From NCBI GenBank assembly GCA_016712225.1, contig JADJRL010000003.1, positions 1,997,501 to 2,061,500 on the forward strand: a DNA stretch of 64,000 nucleotides, in the 5' to 3' direction. Positions 1 through 7,347 of this stretch are shown here, one piece after another. The notes below the pieces were generated by a model that had not been told where the DNA came from, searched no databases, and saw nothing but the letters and a program-made list of their open reading frames with translations. This DNA is from Candidatus Defluviibacterium haderslevense. Lineage in GTDB: Bacteria > Bacteroidota > Bacteroidia > Chitinophagales > Saprospiraceae. Every line of letters begins with the position of its first letter. The first letter of the stretch is position 1. The position numbers and the translations under genes were made by a program.

Positions 1-1
1 A

Positions 2-757
2 CAACTTAAAGTAGCAATGGATGAAATTTTAAAATTGAATCCAAAACCATCTTCAGGTTATGTCGATCCACTAGCTTATAATTCTGTTGCAGGTCATTAT
101 ATTATACCAGATTTTACAGTTACCAATAGAGATGGAGAATTGGAGCTTTCATTAAACTCCAAGAATGCACCTGATTTAAGAATTAATGATCAATATCTTG
201 ATATGTTGAGAACATATAAGGATAATAAAAAAGTTGGAACTAATGGTAAGAAGGAGAAAGAAACGGTCATGTTTATTAAGCAGAAAATAGAAAGTGCCAA
301 ATGGTTTATTGATGCTATCAGACAACGTCAAGATACTTTATTTCGTACCATGTATGCAATCATGCAGTTTCAGCGGGAATATTTTTTGACTGGAGATCAG
401 AAAAAAATAAAGCCCATGATATTAAAAGATCTTGCCGATATTACCAGTCTGGATATTTCTACAGTGTCGAGAGTTGCAAATAGCAAATTTGTTCAAACAG
501 AATTTGGAAATAAGCGGTTAAAGGATTTCTTTTCTGAATCTATGCAAACCGAAGAAGGTGATGAAGTATCTACACTAGAAGTTAAAAAAATTCTTTCTGA
601 AATGATAACGGGCGAAAGTAAACGCAAGCCCTATAGTGATGAAAAATTAAAAGAAATGTTGCTTAGGAAGGGTTATAATATTGCCAGACGTACTATAGCA
701 AAATATCGAGAACAACTCAACATTCCTGTTGCGAGATTAAGAAGAGAATTAGTATAG
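2..757 (+). CDS. rpoN: RNA polymerase sigma-54 factor, 3' part
   Basis: C-terminal half of sigma-54, the alternative sigma factor that recognises -24/-12 promoters and needs an AAA+ activator to open DNA. The frame is open to the left edge of the window (codons for QLKVA precede the first ATG at 17), so the gene is truncated by the window and not by mutation. Visible are the core-binding region, the helix-turn-helix stretch (DLADITSLDISTVSRVANSK, about residues 136-156 counting from the ATG at 17) and, close to the end, the RpoN box ARRTIAKYRE, which reads the -24 element. Stop TAG at 755-757. A candidate partner activator lies at 16347-17624. Identification is secure from the RpoN box alone. 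Confidence 0.97.
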   Translation, partial: QLKVAMDEILKLNPKPSSGYVDPLAYNSVAGHYIIPDFTVTNRDGELELSLNSKNAPDLRINDQYLDMLRTYKDNKKVGTNGKKEKETVMFIKQKIESAKWFIDAIRQRQDTLFRTMYAIMQFQREYFLTGDQKKIKPMILKDLADITSLDISTVSRVANSKFVQTEFGNKRLKDFFSESMQTEEGDEVSTLEVKKILSEMITGESKRKPYSDEKLKEMLLRKGYNIARRTIAKYREQLNIPVARLRRELV

Positions 758-944
758 CGTTTATTGAATTTTATTATTTACTATTTCTTTTAAACATTAG
801 AATTAAAAGATACTATTAATTGAATAAGGTAATTCGAATGATTATTGAGTTCTTAACTCTCTTTACATGGAATACAAAAAACAAGATTCCTTTATGTTTT
901 AGGATGTTTTAAAAAGAACAATCCATAAAACTATTGAATTGAAA

Positions 945-1661
945 TTATAATCCCATAGCAATAGTAGCCATGCGAATCGTGGCAGGTTTAGCTTTTAATA
1001 ATTCCAATGCACATGATTCAAGAGTAGCGCCTGTAGTTAATACATCATCTACAATTAAAATGTTTTTTTGATGAATGTCAGTTAAATTCAAAATATGAAA
1101 TACGCCTTCCATATTGTTGATCCGATCTATCCTGCTTTTATCTGTTTGAGTTAGTGTATTTATTTTTCGCATTATTATTTGATCTGAAATACTACAATGT
1201 AATGCTTCAGCGATACCTTTTGCAATAAGGCTGCATTGATTATATCCTCTTTGAGCCTGCCTTTTTTTATGAAGTGGAACAGGAATAATAACATCGATGT
1301 TTTGATAATATGGACTTTCACTTAAAATCATTCCATAATATTGGCCAAACTTGTAAGCTAAATCTTCTCTATTCCTATACTTAATTTGTTCTAAGATATC
1401 ATGAACCAAACCACCTCGAACATAATAATATAAACTAGCACCTGTGTATAAATTAATTCTCCCATTAAAATGTTCAGTAAATGGATTGATGAGATGTGCA
1501 TAATGATTGGTAGGACTAATTTTTGATTGACAGGATAAACAGAATAAATCTTTTTGATTGTTACATCTCCTTTCACAACCCATGCATAAATTAGGGTAGA
1601 TCAAATCTAACACAGATTCAATCCCATATTGCATCAATTGTTTAATTTTCTGGATGTCCAT
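945..1661 (-). CDS. ComF family phosphoribosyltransferase
   Basis: Protein of 238 residues of the ComF/GntX family, related to type I phosphoribosyltransferases; in naturally competent bacteria ComF is needed for DNA uptake, elsewhere its role is unclear. An N-terminal zinc-ribbon-like cluster is visible (Cys26, Cys29, Cys33, Cys41, Cys44), followed by the PVPLHKKRQAQRGYNQ stretch (about 127-142) typical of ComF and the PRPP-binding loop ILIVDDVLTTGAT (201-213). ATG start at 1659-1661. It lies downstream of htrA on the same strand, but a strong terminator separates them, so it probably has its own promoter. It converges on rpoN. Family assignment is firm, substrate unknown. Confidence 0.9.
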   Translation of the reverse strand: MDIQKIKQLMQYGIESVLDLIYPNLCMGCERRCNNQKDLFCLSCQSKISPTNHYAHLINPFTEHFNGRINLYTGASLYYYVRGGLVHDILEQIKYRNREDLAYKFGQYYGMILSESPYYQNIDVIIPVPLHKKRQAQRGYNQCSLIAKGIAEALHCSISDQIIMRKINTLTQTDKSRIDRINNMEGVFHILNLTDIHQKNILIVDDVLTTGATLESCALELLKAKPATIRMATIAMGL

Positions 1662-1671
1662 TTAATACAAT

Positions 1672-1700
1672 AAAAAAATCCCGACCATTGCTGATCGGGA
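1672..1700 (-). terminator. rho-independent terminator of htrA
   Basis: On the minus strand a 6-bp perfect stem TCCCGA / TCGGGA (1695-1700 with 1679-1684) with a 10-nt loop is followed directly by seven T (A run at 1672-1678 on the plus strand). It sits between the htrA stop and the comF-like start, so it should end htrA transcription. Confidence 0.85.
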
Positions 1701-1750
1701 CATTCAAACAAAACGAAAAACCAACTTTATAGAAAGCTACAAAAACCTTT

Positions 1751-2968
1751 TTAAATTCCTTTCAAAATTTTGACTGGAATATCACGAACAGAACCGTTTC
1801 TAATAATCTTAATGTTTAGGGTCTCACCAACTTTAGTTAAACCAACTATTCGTTGAAGATCATCATAGTTCTTTACATCTTTGCCATTTATACCAATAAT
1901 TGCATCTTTTTCTTGCAATCCAGCATTTTTAGCAGAGCTGTTTTCTTCTAAAGACTCTATAATAACGCCGTCTTTTGAAAAAAGGTTCAATTCTTTATAA
2001 CTATTTTCATCAATTTCAGAGACTGAAATTCCTAATCTGCCGCGATTAAAACTTCCTTTAGAAATTAATTCCTTAACCACTTTATTCATTAAATTTACCG
2101 GTATTGCAAATGAATAACCACTATAATAACCAGTTTTAGACGCGATTGCTGAATTTATCCCTAATAATCTACCTTGCTCATCTACTAATGCCCCACCGCT
2201 ATTACCCGGGTTAACTGCTGCATCGGTTTGGATAAATTCTTCAATACCTTGATTTGTTCTGCTATTTAATTGTTGATAATTGGAAAATGGATTTTCATCT
2301 TCCATTTGATTATTTATTAAATTTAGATCACGCCCTTTTGCACTTACTATACCAGCAGTTACCGTTGATGTAAGATAGCCAAATGGATTTCCTACTGCAA
2401 GGACCCAACTTCCAATTTTTAAATCATCAGAATTTGCCATTTGTAAGACTGGTAAATTTGTCGCTTCAATTTTTATAATAGCTAAATCTGTTCTTGGGTC
2501 TGTCCCTATTTTTTTAGCTGAATATTTTTTGCCGTCTTTCAAAATAACTTCTATTTCATCTGCAAATTCAACGACATGATTATTTGTTACGATATACCCA
2601 TCTGAAGAATAAATAACTCCACTACCACTTCCTTTTTTTGGCATATAACCTCCAAATCCTGGAAAATTAAATTCCCTAAACAAAGGATGATCTTTAAATG
2701 GATTATTGCGTTCTTCATTTTGTCGAACAAGTTTATCACTTTCTTGGGCATTAATTTGAACTACTGCATTCATCCCTTTTTCTGCAGCAACAGAGAAATC
2801 AGGCCCTACAGACGCATTAAATGATGTTGATTGATTGACCCGCTGAGCTGATTGAGTTTGCTCTGTAGTGTTTTTACTTTTAGTCTGATTATCAACGAAT
2901 TGAATGCCACCAAAAGCAACCAACCCACCGATAAATCCTGCGATTCCATAAGAAATAATTCGATTCAT
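1751..2968 (-). CDS. htrA: HtrA/DegQ-type periplasmic serine protease
   Basis: 405-residue trypsin-like protease and chaperone of the HtrA family that degrades misfolded envelope proteins. Residues 5-23 form a single hydrophobic signal or anchor segment. The catalytic triad is His131 (VTNNHVV), Asp161 (RTDLAII) and Ser257 (NPGNSGGA). A PDZ domain fills roughly residues 295-400; only one PDZ is present, whereas E. coli DegP has two. A Gln/Asn/Ser-rich linker (30-55) follows the anchor. ATG start at 2966-2968, transcription away from the SPOR gene. Residues are intact, so it should be active. Confidence 0.95.
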   Translation of the reverse strand: MNRIISYGIAGFIGGLVAFGGIQFVDNQTKSKNTTEQTQSAQRVNQSTSFNASVGPDFSVAAEKGMNAVVQINAQESDKLVRQNEERNNPFKDHPLFREFNFPGFGGYMPKKGSGSGVIYSSDGYIVTNNHVVEFADEIEVILKDGKKYSAKKIGTDPRTDLAIIKIEATNLPVLQMANSDDLKIGSWVLAVGNPFGYLTSTVTAGIVSAKGRDLNLINNQMEDENPFSNYQQLNSRTNQGIEEFIQTDAAVNPGNSGGALVDEQGRLLGINSAIASKTGYYSGYSFAIPVNLMNKVVKELISKGSFNRGRLGISVSEIDENSYKELNLFSKDGVIIESLEENSSAKNAGLQEKDAIIGINGKDVKNYDDLQRIVGLTKVGETLNIKIIRNGSVRDIPVKILKGI

Positions 2969-3302
2969 AGTTAGTTAATTTATTTGCTGATTAAAACGCA
3001 AAGTTGTTTCATGCTGTTTTTTGTAAATTTTGATTTAACATAGTTTTAACAGGGTCATTACCAAGGTATTAATGATTAAAATGGTTGATTTAATATTATT
3101 AAAAACGATTTTAAGTCCATTTTTTGACCAGGTTTTATTAATCAGATGATTCTTTTTAAGTTGGGACAAAGTAACTTAAGTTTAGTCAAAAGAGTCAGTC
3201 TTAATATTTGTGATAGTTAACAAAAAAATAGCAAATATTTACATATTTTTATTTTCGTTATTTGTAAAATGTTGTATATTTGCACTAAAATATATTATAA
3301 AA
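2969..3302. other. divergent intergenic region htrA / SPOR gene
   Basis: 334 bp of AT-rich DNA without a plausible gene. The rightward promoter is near its end (-7 box at 3275-3282). For htrA no full TAnnTTTG was found on the minus strand; the nearest resemblance is the plus-strand CAAAGTA at 3166-3172, which reads TACTTTG, one base short of the consensus. No repeat or hairpin of note. Confidence 0.5.
3275..3282 (+). promoter_or_regulatory. Bacteroidota -7 box (TATATTTG)
   Basis: Exact match to the TAnnTTTG consensus, 21 nt upstream of the ATG at 3303. It falls downstream of the alternative in-frame start at 3210, which argues that the gene starts at 3303. Confidence 0.7.
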
Positions 3303-4034
3303 ATGAAGAATTTGATTCGTGTATTACTCTATGTGCTTTTAGCACTACTTGTTGTGGCTATTTCAGTTATGATGTATAAACGTTATAAAACACCTGTTCC
3401 TGAAATTGAGCCAACTACTGAAACGACTGATAGTTTGTTTGTAGATACAACTATGGCAGCTTTAAATGCCCTAACGGCTGAGGATAGCCTTATTTTAGGA
3501 ATGACAGGAGAATTGCCTAACCAAGTTGGACCTGCTGACCATGATAATGGATCTATTGATTATAGCCAGCCTGTCAAAAATGGTGACCAAAGTAAACATG
3601 AAAATATGAGCCCTAAAGCTCAAACAGTTTCAAATAAAACCAATGTAAGTGTTGCTAATACTACTGCAGCTGAAGTAAAAACATCGGTATCAAAAACAGA
3701 AAACAAGACTTCAAAAACGGAGAATAAAAAAGTCACAAATAAAACTTCTGCTGCAACCACAGAGAAAAGTACAAAAAGTACTGCTAATGTTGCAAAATCC
3801 AGTAAAACGGGTAAATTTTATGTAATTTCTGGTAGTTTTATAGTCCCTTCACACGCAGACAAACAAGTGAGTAAATTGAAAAAATTGGGATTTTCATCCT
3901 CTGAGAAAAAAGTGTTTGGTAATGCAGAATATTATTCTGCTATAGTGGGTAGATATGATACACGTGCTGATGCTGAACAAACTTTAAAATTAGTTAGATC
4001 AAAAGGTGAAAAAGCATTTTTGAAAGTAGAATAG
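3303..4034 (+). CDS. SPOR domain protein, membrane anchored
   Basis: 243-residue protein with one N-terminal membrane segment (LLYVLLALLVVAISVMMY), a long low-complexity Thr/Ser/Lys linker (about residues 60-165) and a C-terminal SPOR domain (last 75 residues, beginning FYVISGSF). SPOR domains bind denuded peptidoglycan and usually mark cell-division or wall-remodelling proteins. The ATG at 3303 is preferred over an in-frame start 93 nt upstream because the promoter -7 box lies between them and the membrane segment then sits at the N terminus. The gene is monocistronic, flanked by its promoter and a strong terminator. Confidence 0.85.
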   Translation: MKNLIRVLLYVLLALLVVAISVMMYKRYKTPVPEIEPTTETTDSLFVDTTMAALNALTAEDSLILGMTGELPNQVGPADHDNGSIDYSQPVKNGDQSKHENMSPKAQTVSNKTNVSVANTTAAEVKTSVSKTENKTSKTENKKVTNKTSAATTEKSTKSTANVAKSSKTGKFYVISGSFIVPSHADKQVSKLKKLGFSSSEKKVFGNAEYYSAIVGRYDTRADAEQTLKLVRSKGEKAFLKVE

Positions 4035-4070
4035 TGATTTAATTTTTATTTTGTAATTGAAATAATACTG

Positions 4071-4104
4071 GGAGTATGTTTGACAAAAACGTACTCCTTT
4101 TTTT
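4071..4104 (+). terminator. rho-independent terminator of SPOR gene
   Basis: GGAGTATGTTT (4071-4081) pairs with AAACGTACTCC (4087-4097) as an 11-bp stem with one G-T pair and a 5-nt loop, followed by seven T (4098-4104). Confidence 0.92.
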
Positions 4105-4122
4105 GTTAAATGAATTTAATTT

Positions 4123-4827
4123 ATGTGTGGACGTGGCTCATTAAATAAAGTAGAAAAGGATTTGGAAAAAAGATTTAATGCTACATTTTATTCTGATGAT
4201 TTGGAGCGCTATAATCCTTTACCCACCTTTAATCTGGCACCAACTCAATGGCATCCTGTAATTACACAACAAGACCCTCAGCATTTTCAATATTTCAAAT
4301 GGGGTTTAATACCAAGTTGGTCCAAAGATCATAAAATAGGTTCAAAATTAATTAATGCCCGTGTGGAAGGATTAATTGAGAAACCATTTTTTAAATCTGC
4401 TTTAAAGGATCGAAGATGTATAGTCCCATTGGATGGATTTTATGAATGGAAAGTTGTAGCTAATAAGATTAAAAAACCATATCGAATTCGCTTTAAGGAT
4501 GATTCGATTTTTTTTGTAGCTGGTTTATATGATCAATGGAAAAACGAAAAAGCTGAAATAATACACAGTTTTACTATCATTACTCAAAAGCCGAATCCTT
4601 ATTTGAGTAGCATTCATGATCGCATGCCAGCTATACTTCAAAGAGAACAAGAATCTCTTTGGTTAGATCCACTGATGAGCTTAGAGCAGTCACTCCAACT
4701 TATTACACCCCTTGCAGGTGATTATTTAGACGCATATCCAGTTTCTGATGCCGTTAATCAAGTTAAAAATAACAATGCATCACTTATTGAAAAGTTAGAT
4801 GAAACTGATAATCAAAGTTTGTTTTGA
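4123..4827 (+). CDS. SRAP (HMCES/YedK) abasic-site crosslinking protein
   Basis: 234-residue SOS-response-associated peptidase-like protein. The family forms a covalent thiazolidine link between Cys2 and abasic sites in single-stranded DNA, protecting them from breakage. The hallmark residues are present: Cys2 directly after the initiator Met (MCGRGS), Asn78 (INAR), Glu108 (FYEWK) and His165 (HDRMP). Because Cys2 must be the exposed N terminus, the start at 4123 is fixed. It stands alone between two terminators. No SOS box was sought beyond inspection, and none is obvious. Confidence 0.95.
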   Translation: MCGRGSLNKVEKDLEKRFNATFYSDDLERYNPLPTFNLAPTQWHPVITQQDPQHFQYFKWGLIPSWSKDHKIGSKLINARVEGLIEKPFFKSALKDRRCIVPLDGFYEWKVVANKIKKPYRIRFKDDSIFFVAGLYDQWKNEKAEIIHSFTIITQKPNPYLSSIHDRMPAILQREQESLWLDPLMSLEQSLQLITPLAGDYLDAYPVSDAVNQVKNNNASLIEKLDETDNQSLF

Positions 4828-4960
4828 TTTGAAAATAGGATAAAAGAGGTATTAAATAATTTTTTTATCACAGCATCTTATTTTAATAACTCATAGATTT
4901 ATGATGGTAAATATTCTACCATACTAACCCATTCGTCCACTTGACATTTTGTTTTTAAAT

Positions 4961-4995
4961 AAAAAAACCCCTTGAAATCATTCAAGAGGTTTTTA
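4961..4995. terminator. bidirectional terminator between SRAP gene and groL
   Basis: A 9-bp stem (4968-4976 with 4981-4989, one G-T pair on the RNA) with a 4-nt loop is flanked by seven A on the left (4961-4967) and a T run on the right (4990-4994). Read leftward it ends groL, read rightward it can end the SRAP gene, which converges on it. Confidence 0.88.
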
Positions 4996-5023
4996 TAATT
5001 ATTCTTGGTTTCTAATGAAATAA

Positions 5024-6658
5024 TTACATCATTCCATCCATTCCACCACCATGTGCGTGAGAATGTCCACCCTTATCTTCCTTCGGTCTGTCATTAATTA
5101 CACATTCTGTCATCAATACCATTCCTGCAATGGAACCAGCATTTTCTAATGCAATTCGAGTTACTTTTGTAGGATCAATAACACCAGCTTTTTTCAAATC
5201 TTCATATTGACCAGTCCGAGCATTATATCCATAAGATCCTTTTTTAGCTTTGACATTCATAAGGACTACAGATGCTTCATCACCTGAATTTTCTGCAATT
5301 ACCCGCATAGGTGATTCAAGTGCTTTACGTACTATGTCAATTCCCAATTTTTCATCTTCATTTAGAGAAGTGATTTTTTCTAAGGAATCGATAGCGCGAA
5401 CTAATGCTACACCACCACCAGCAACTATACCTTCTTCAACTGCAGCGCGAGTAGCATTTAATGCATCATCAACGCGATCTTTTTTCTCTTTCATTTCTAC
5501 TTCAGTCGCTGCTCCTACATAAAGTACAGCAACACCACCTGCTAATTTTGCAAGCCGCTCTTGTAGTTTTTCTTTATCATAATCTGAAGTTGTGGCATCT
5601 ATTTGCTGTCTGATTTGACCAATACGAGCTTCGATATTTTTCTTAGTTCCTTTACCATTTACTATAGTGGTATTGTCTTTATCAACTTCAATTTTTTCAG
5701 ATTGACCCAACATATCAAGTTCAGTATTTTCTAATTTGTAACCTTTTTCATCAGAGATTACCGTGCCATTAGTTAATACTGCTATATCTTCAAGCATGGC
5801 TTTTCGTCGATCTCCAAAACCCGGAGCTTTTACCGCAATGACTTTAAGATTAGCCCGTAGTCTATTGACCACTAAAACCCCTAATGCTTGGCTATCAACA
5901 TCTTCAGCAATGATTAATAAAGGTCTTCCTGAAGCCACTACTTTCTCAAGAATGGGTACTATTTCCTGCATATTGGAGATCTTCTTATCAGTGATTAAGA
6001 TATATGGACTATCATAATCAGCGATCATTTTTTCTGCATTGGTAATAAAGTACGGGGATAAATATCCTCTGTCGAATTGCATTCCGATTACTTCATCAAC
6101 ATATGTATTTGTACCTTTAGATTCTTCCACTGTAATGACACCATCTTTGGAAACACGTTTCATAGCATCAGCAATCAAGCCTCCAATTTCATCATCATTG
6201 TTTGCAGAGATAGAACCTACCTGTTTGATTTTTTCGTAATCATTACCAATTTGTTCTGTTTGTTTCTTAAGATCTTTTGTAACAGAAGCGACTGCTTTAT
6301 CAATTCCTCTTTTAAGATCCATTGGATTAGCACCTGCTGCTACATATTTCATACCTGCAGTGACCATAGCTTGAGCTAATACTGTTGCTGTTGTTGTTCC
6401 ATCACCAGCGATATCTGCGGTTTTAGAAGCAACTTCTTTTAACATTTGAGCACCCATATTTTCAACCGCATCTTCTAATTCAATTTCTTTTGCAACGGTT
6501 ACACCATCTTTAGTAATTTGAGGGGCTCCGAAAGATTTTTGAATAACAACATTTCTCCCTTTTGGACCAAGAGTAACTTTGACTGCATTTGCAAGTTTGT
6601 CGATACCAGATTTTAACTTTTCTCTGGCATCATTTTTAAAACTAATATCTTTTGACAT
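5024..6658 (-). CDS. groL: chaperonin GroEL, 60 kDa
   Basis: 544-residue Hsp60 chaperonin that folds proteins inside a double ring capped by GroES. The sequence is full length and highly conserved from MSKDISFKNDAREKLKSGI through the nucleotide-binding stretch GDGTTTATVLAQAM to the end. The C terminus is GGHSHAHGGGMDGMM: the usual Gly-Gly-Met tail is interrupted by a His-containing segment. Its gene is the second of the groS-groL pair, 55 nt after groS, and is closed by the terminator at 4961-4995. No CIRCE element is seen upstream of the pair. Confidence 0.99.
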   Translation of the reverse strand: MSKDISFKNDAREKLKSGIDKLANAVKVTLGPKGRNVVIQKSFGAPQITKDGVTVAKEIELEDAVENMGAQMLKEVASKTADIAGDGTTTATVLAQAMVTAGMKYVAAGANPMDLKRGIDKAVASVTKDLKKQTEQIGNDYEKIKQVGSISANNDDEIGGLIADAMKRVSKDGVITVEESKGTNTYVDEVIGMQFDRGYLSPYFITNAEKMIADYDSPYILITDKKISNMQEIVPILEKVVASGRPLLIIAEDVDSQALGVLVVNRLRANLKVIAVKAPGFGDRRKAMLEDIAVLTNGTVISDEKGYKLENTELDMLGQSEKIEVDKDNTTIVNGKGTKKNIEARIGQIRQQIDATTSDYDKEKLQERLAKLAGGVAVLYVGAATEVEMKEKKDRVDDALNATRAAVEEGIVAGGGVALVRAIDSLEKITSLNEDEKLGIDIVRKALESPMRVIAENSGDEASVVLMNVKAKKGSYGYNARTGQYEDLKKAGVIDPTKVTRIALENAGSIAGMVLMTECVINDRPKEDKGGHSHAHGGGMDGMM

Positions 6659-6713
6659 GGTATTTAGATTTTATAATTTTATTAAATAAAAAACTTCAAT
6701 AGTAAAATAACAA

Positions 6714-6980
6714 TTAATCAATGATGACAAGAATATCATCTTCACGCATGATTAAATAATCATGTCCTTTGAAAGTAAATTCTTGGCCAGCATATTTACC
6801 ATAAAGTACGATATCACCTTTGGCAACAGTCATCAGATTTCCATCTTTTCCTGGTCCAACTGCAATAACTTCACCACGTTGTGGTTTTTCTTTGGCAGTA
6901 TCTGGTATAATAATTCCACCTTTAGTTTTGTCTTCAGCAGATGCTGGCTTCACAATAACTCGATCATTTATTGGCTTCAT
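6714..6980 (-). CDS. groS: co-chaperonin GroES, 10 kDa
   Basis: 88-residue lid of the GroEL folding chamber. The start IKPINDRV-type N terminus (here MKPINDRVIVKP), the mobile loop region (about 16-32, DKTKGGIIIPDTAKEKPQ) and the C-terminal ILVIID are typical. It is the first gene of the groS-groL operon and begins at the ATG at 6978-6980. A matching minus-strand -7 box lies 59 nt upstream. Confidence 0.98.
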   Translation of the reverse strand: MKPINDRVIVKPASAEDKTKGGIIIPDTAKEKPQRGEVIAVGPGKDGNLMTVAKGDIVLYGKYAGQEFTFKGHDYLIMREDDILVIID

Positions 6981-7038
6981 AAGTCTATAGAATTTTAAAA
7001 ATTTTTAAAAATTGTTTTAACAATAACAATGACTTCAT

Positions 7039-7046
7039 CAAAACTA
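7039..7046 (-). promoter_or_regulatory. -7 box for groS (TAGTTTTG)
   Basis: Plus-strand CAAAACTA reads TAGTTTTG on the minus strand, matching TAnnTTTG, 58 nt upstream of the groS ATG. No TTTG was found at the -33 distance, so the call is moderate. Confidence 0.5.
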
Positions 7047-7326
7047 TGCCAAAGCATGTTGCTTGAAAAATTGTCTGCTTTTTCTGCCATTAAATGGAAC
7101 TTTTACCTCGAAATTCATAAGATGAGCTCAATTTGTCAGGTTAATAACGTGTAGGTCGCAATTTTAAGGATTTCAAAATATCAAAATATGTTAAGAATTG
7201 GTGATTCGGTAATTTTCTCTATAATTGTTTTTTAAGCACCAATTTTTATTCTAAATTATTTATTATCAGCTTTTTAAACATTTTTATTTTCATATCAATT
7301 TGTAATTATAAAACCATCTTATCGTT

Positions 7327-7334
7327 TATCTTTG
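7327..7334 (+). promoter_or_regulatory. -7 box for carB (TATCTTTG)
   Basis: Exact TAnnTTTG match 13 nt before the carB ATG; TTTG at 7299-7302 lies 24 nt further upstream, slightly wide of the ideal 19-20 nt. The mRNA leader would be only a few bases long. Confidence 0.65.
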
Positions 7335-7347
7335 CGGAAATTTTTAT

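Larger units (their letters stand above)
6981..7347. other. divergent intergenic region groS / carB
   Basis: 367 bp without a gene. It holds a minus-strand -7 box for groS (7039-7046) and a plus-strand -7 box for carB (7327-7334). The CIRCE inverted repeat that controls groE in many bacteria was looked for and not found. The remainder is AT-rich without clear repeats. Confidence 0.6.

Noticed and set aside
7039..7062. TGGCATAGTTTTGATG-like sigma-54 promoter upstream of groS (minus strand)
   Set aside because: The -24 TGGCA is present but the distance to the -12 element is one base short and the GC dinucleotide is missing, so it does not fit the strict sigma-54 spacing. A TAnnTTTG box at the same place explains it better.
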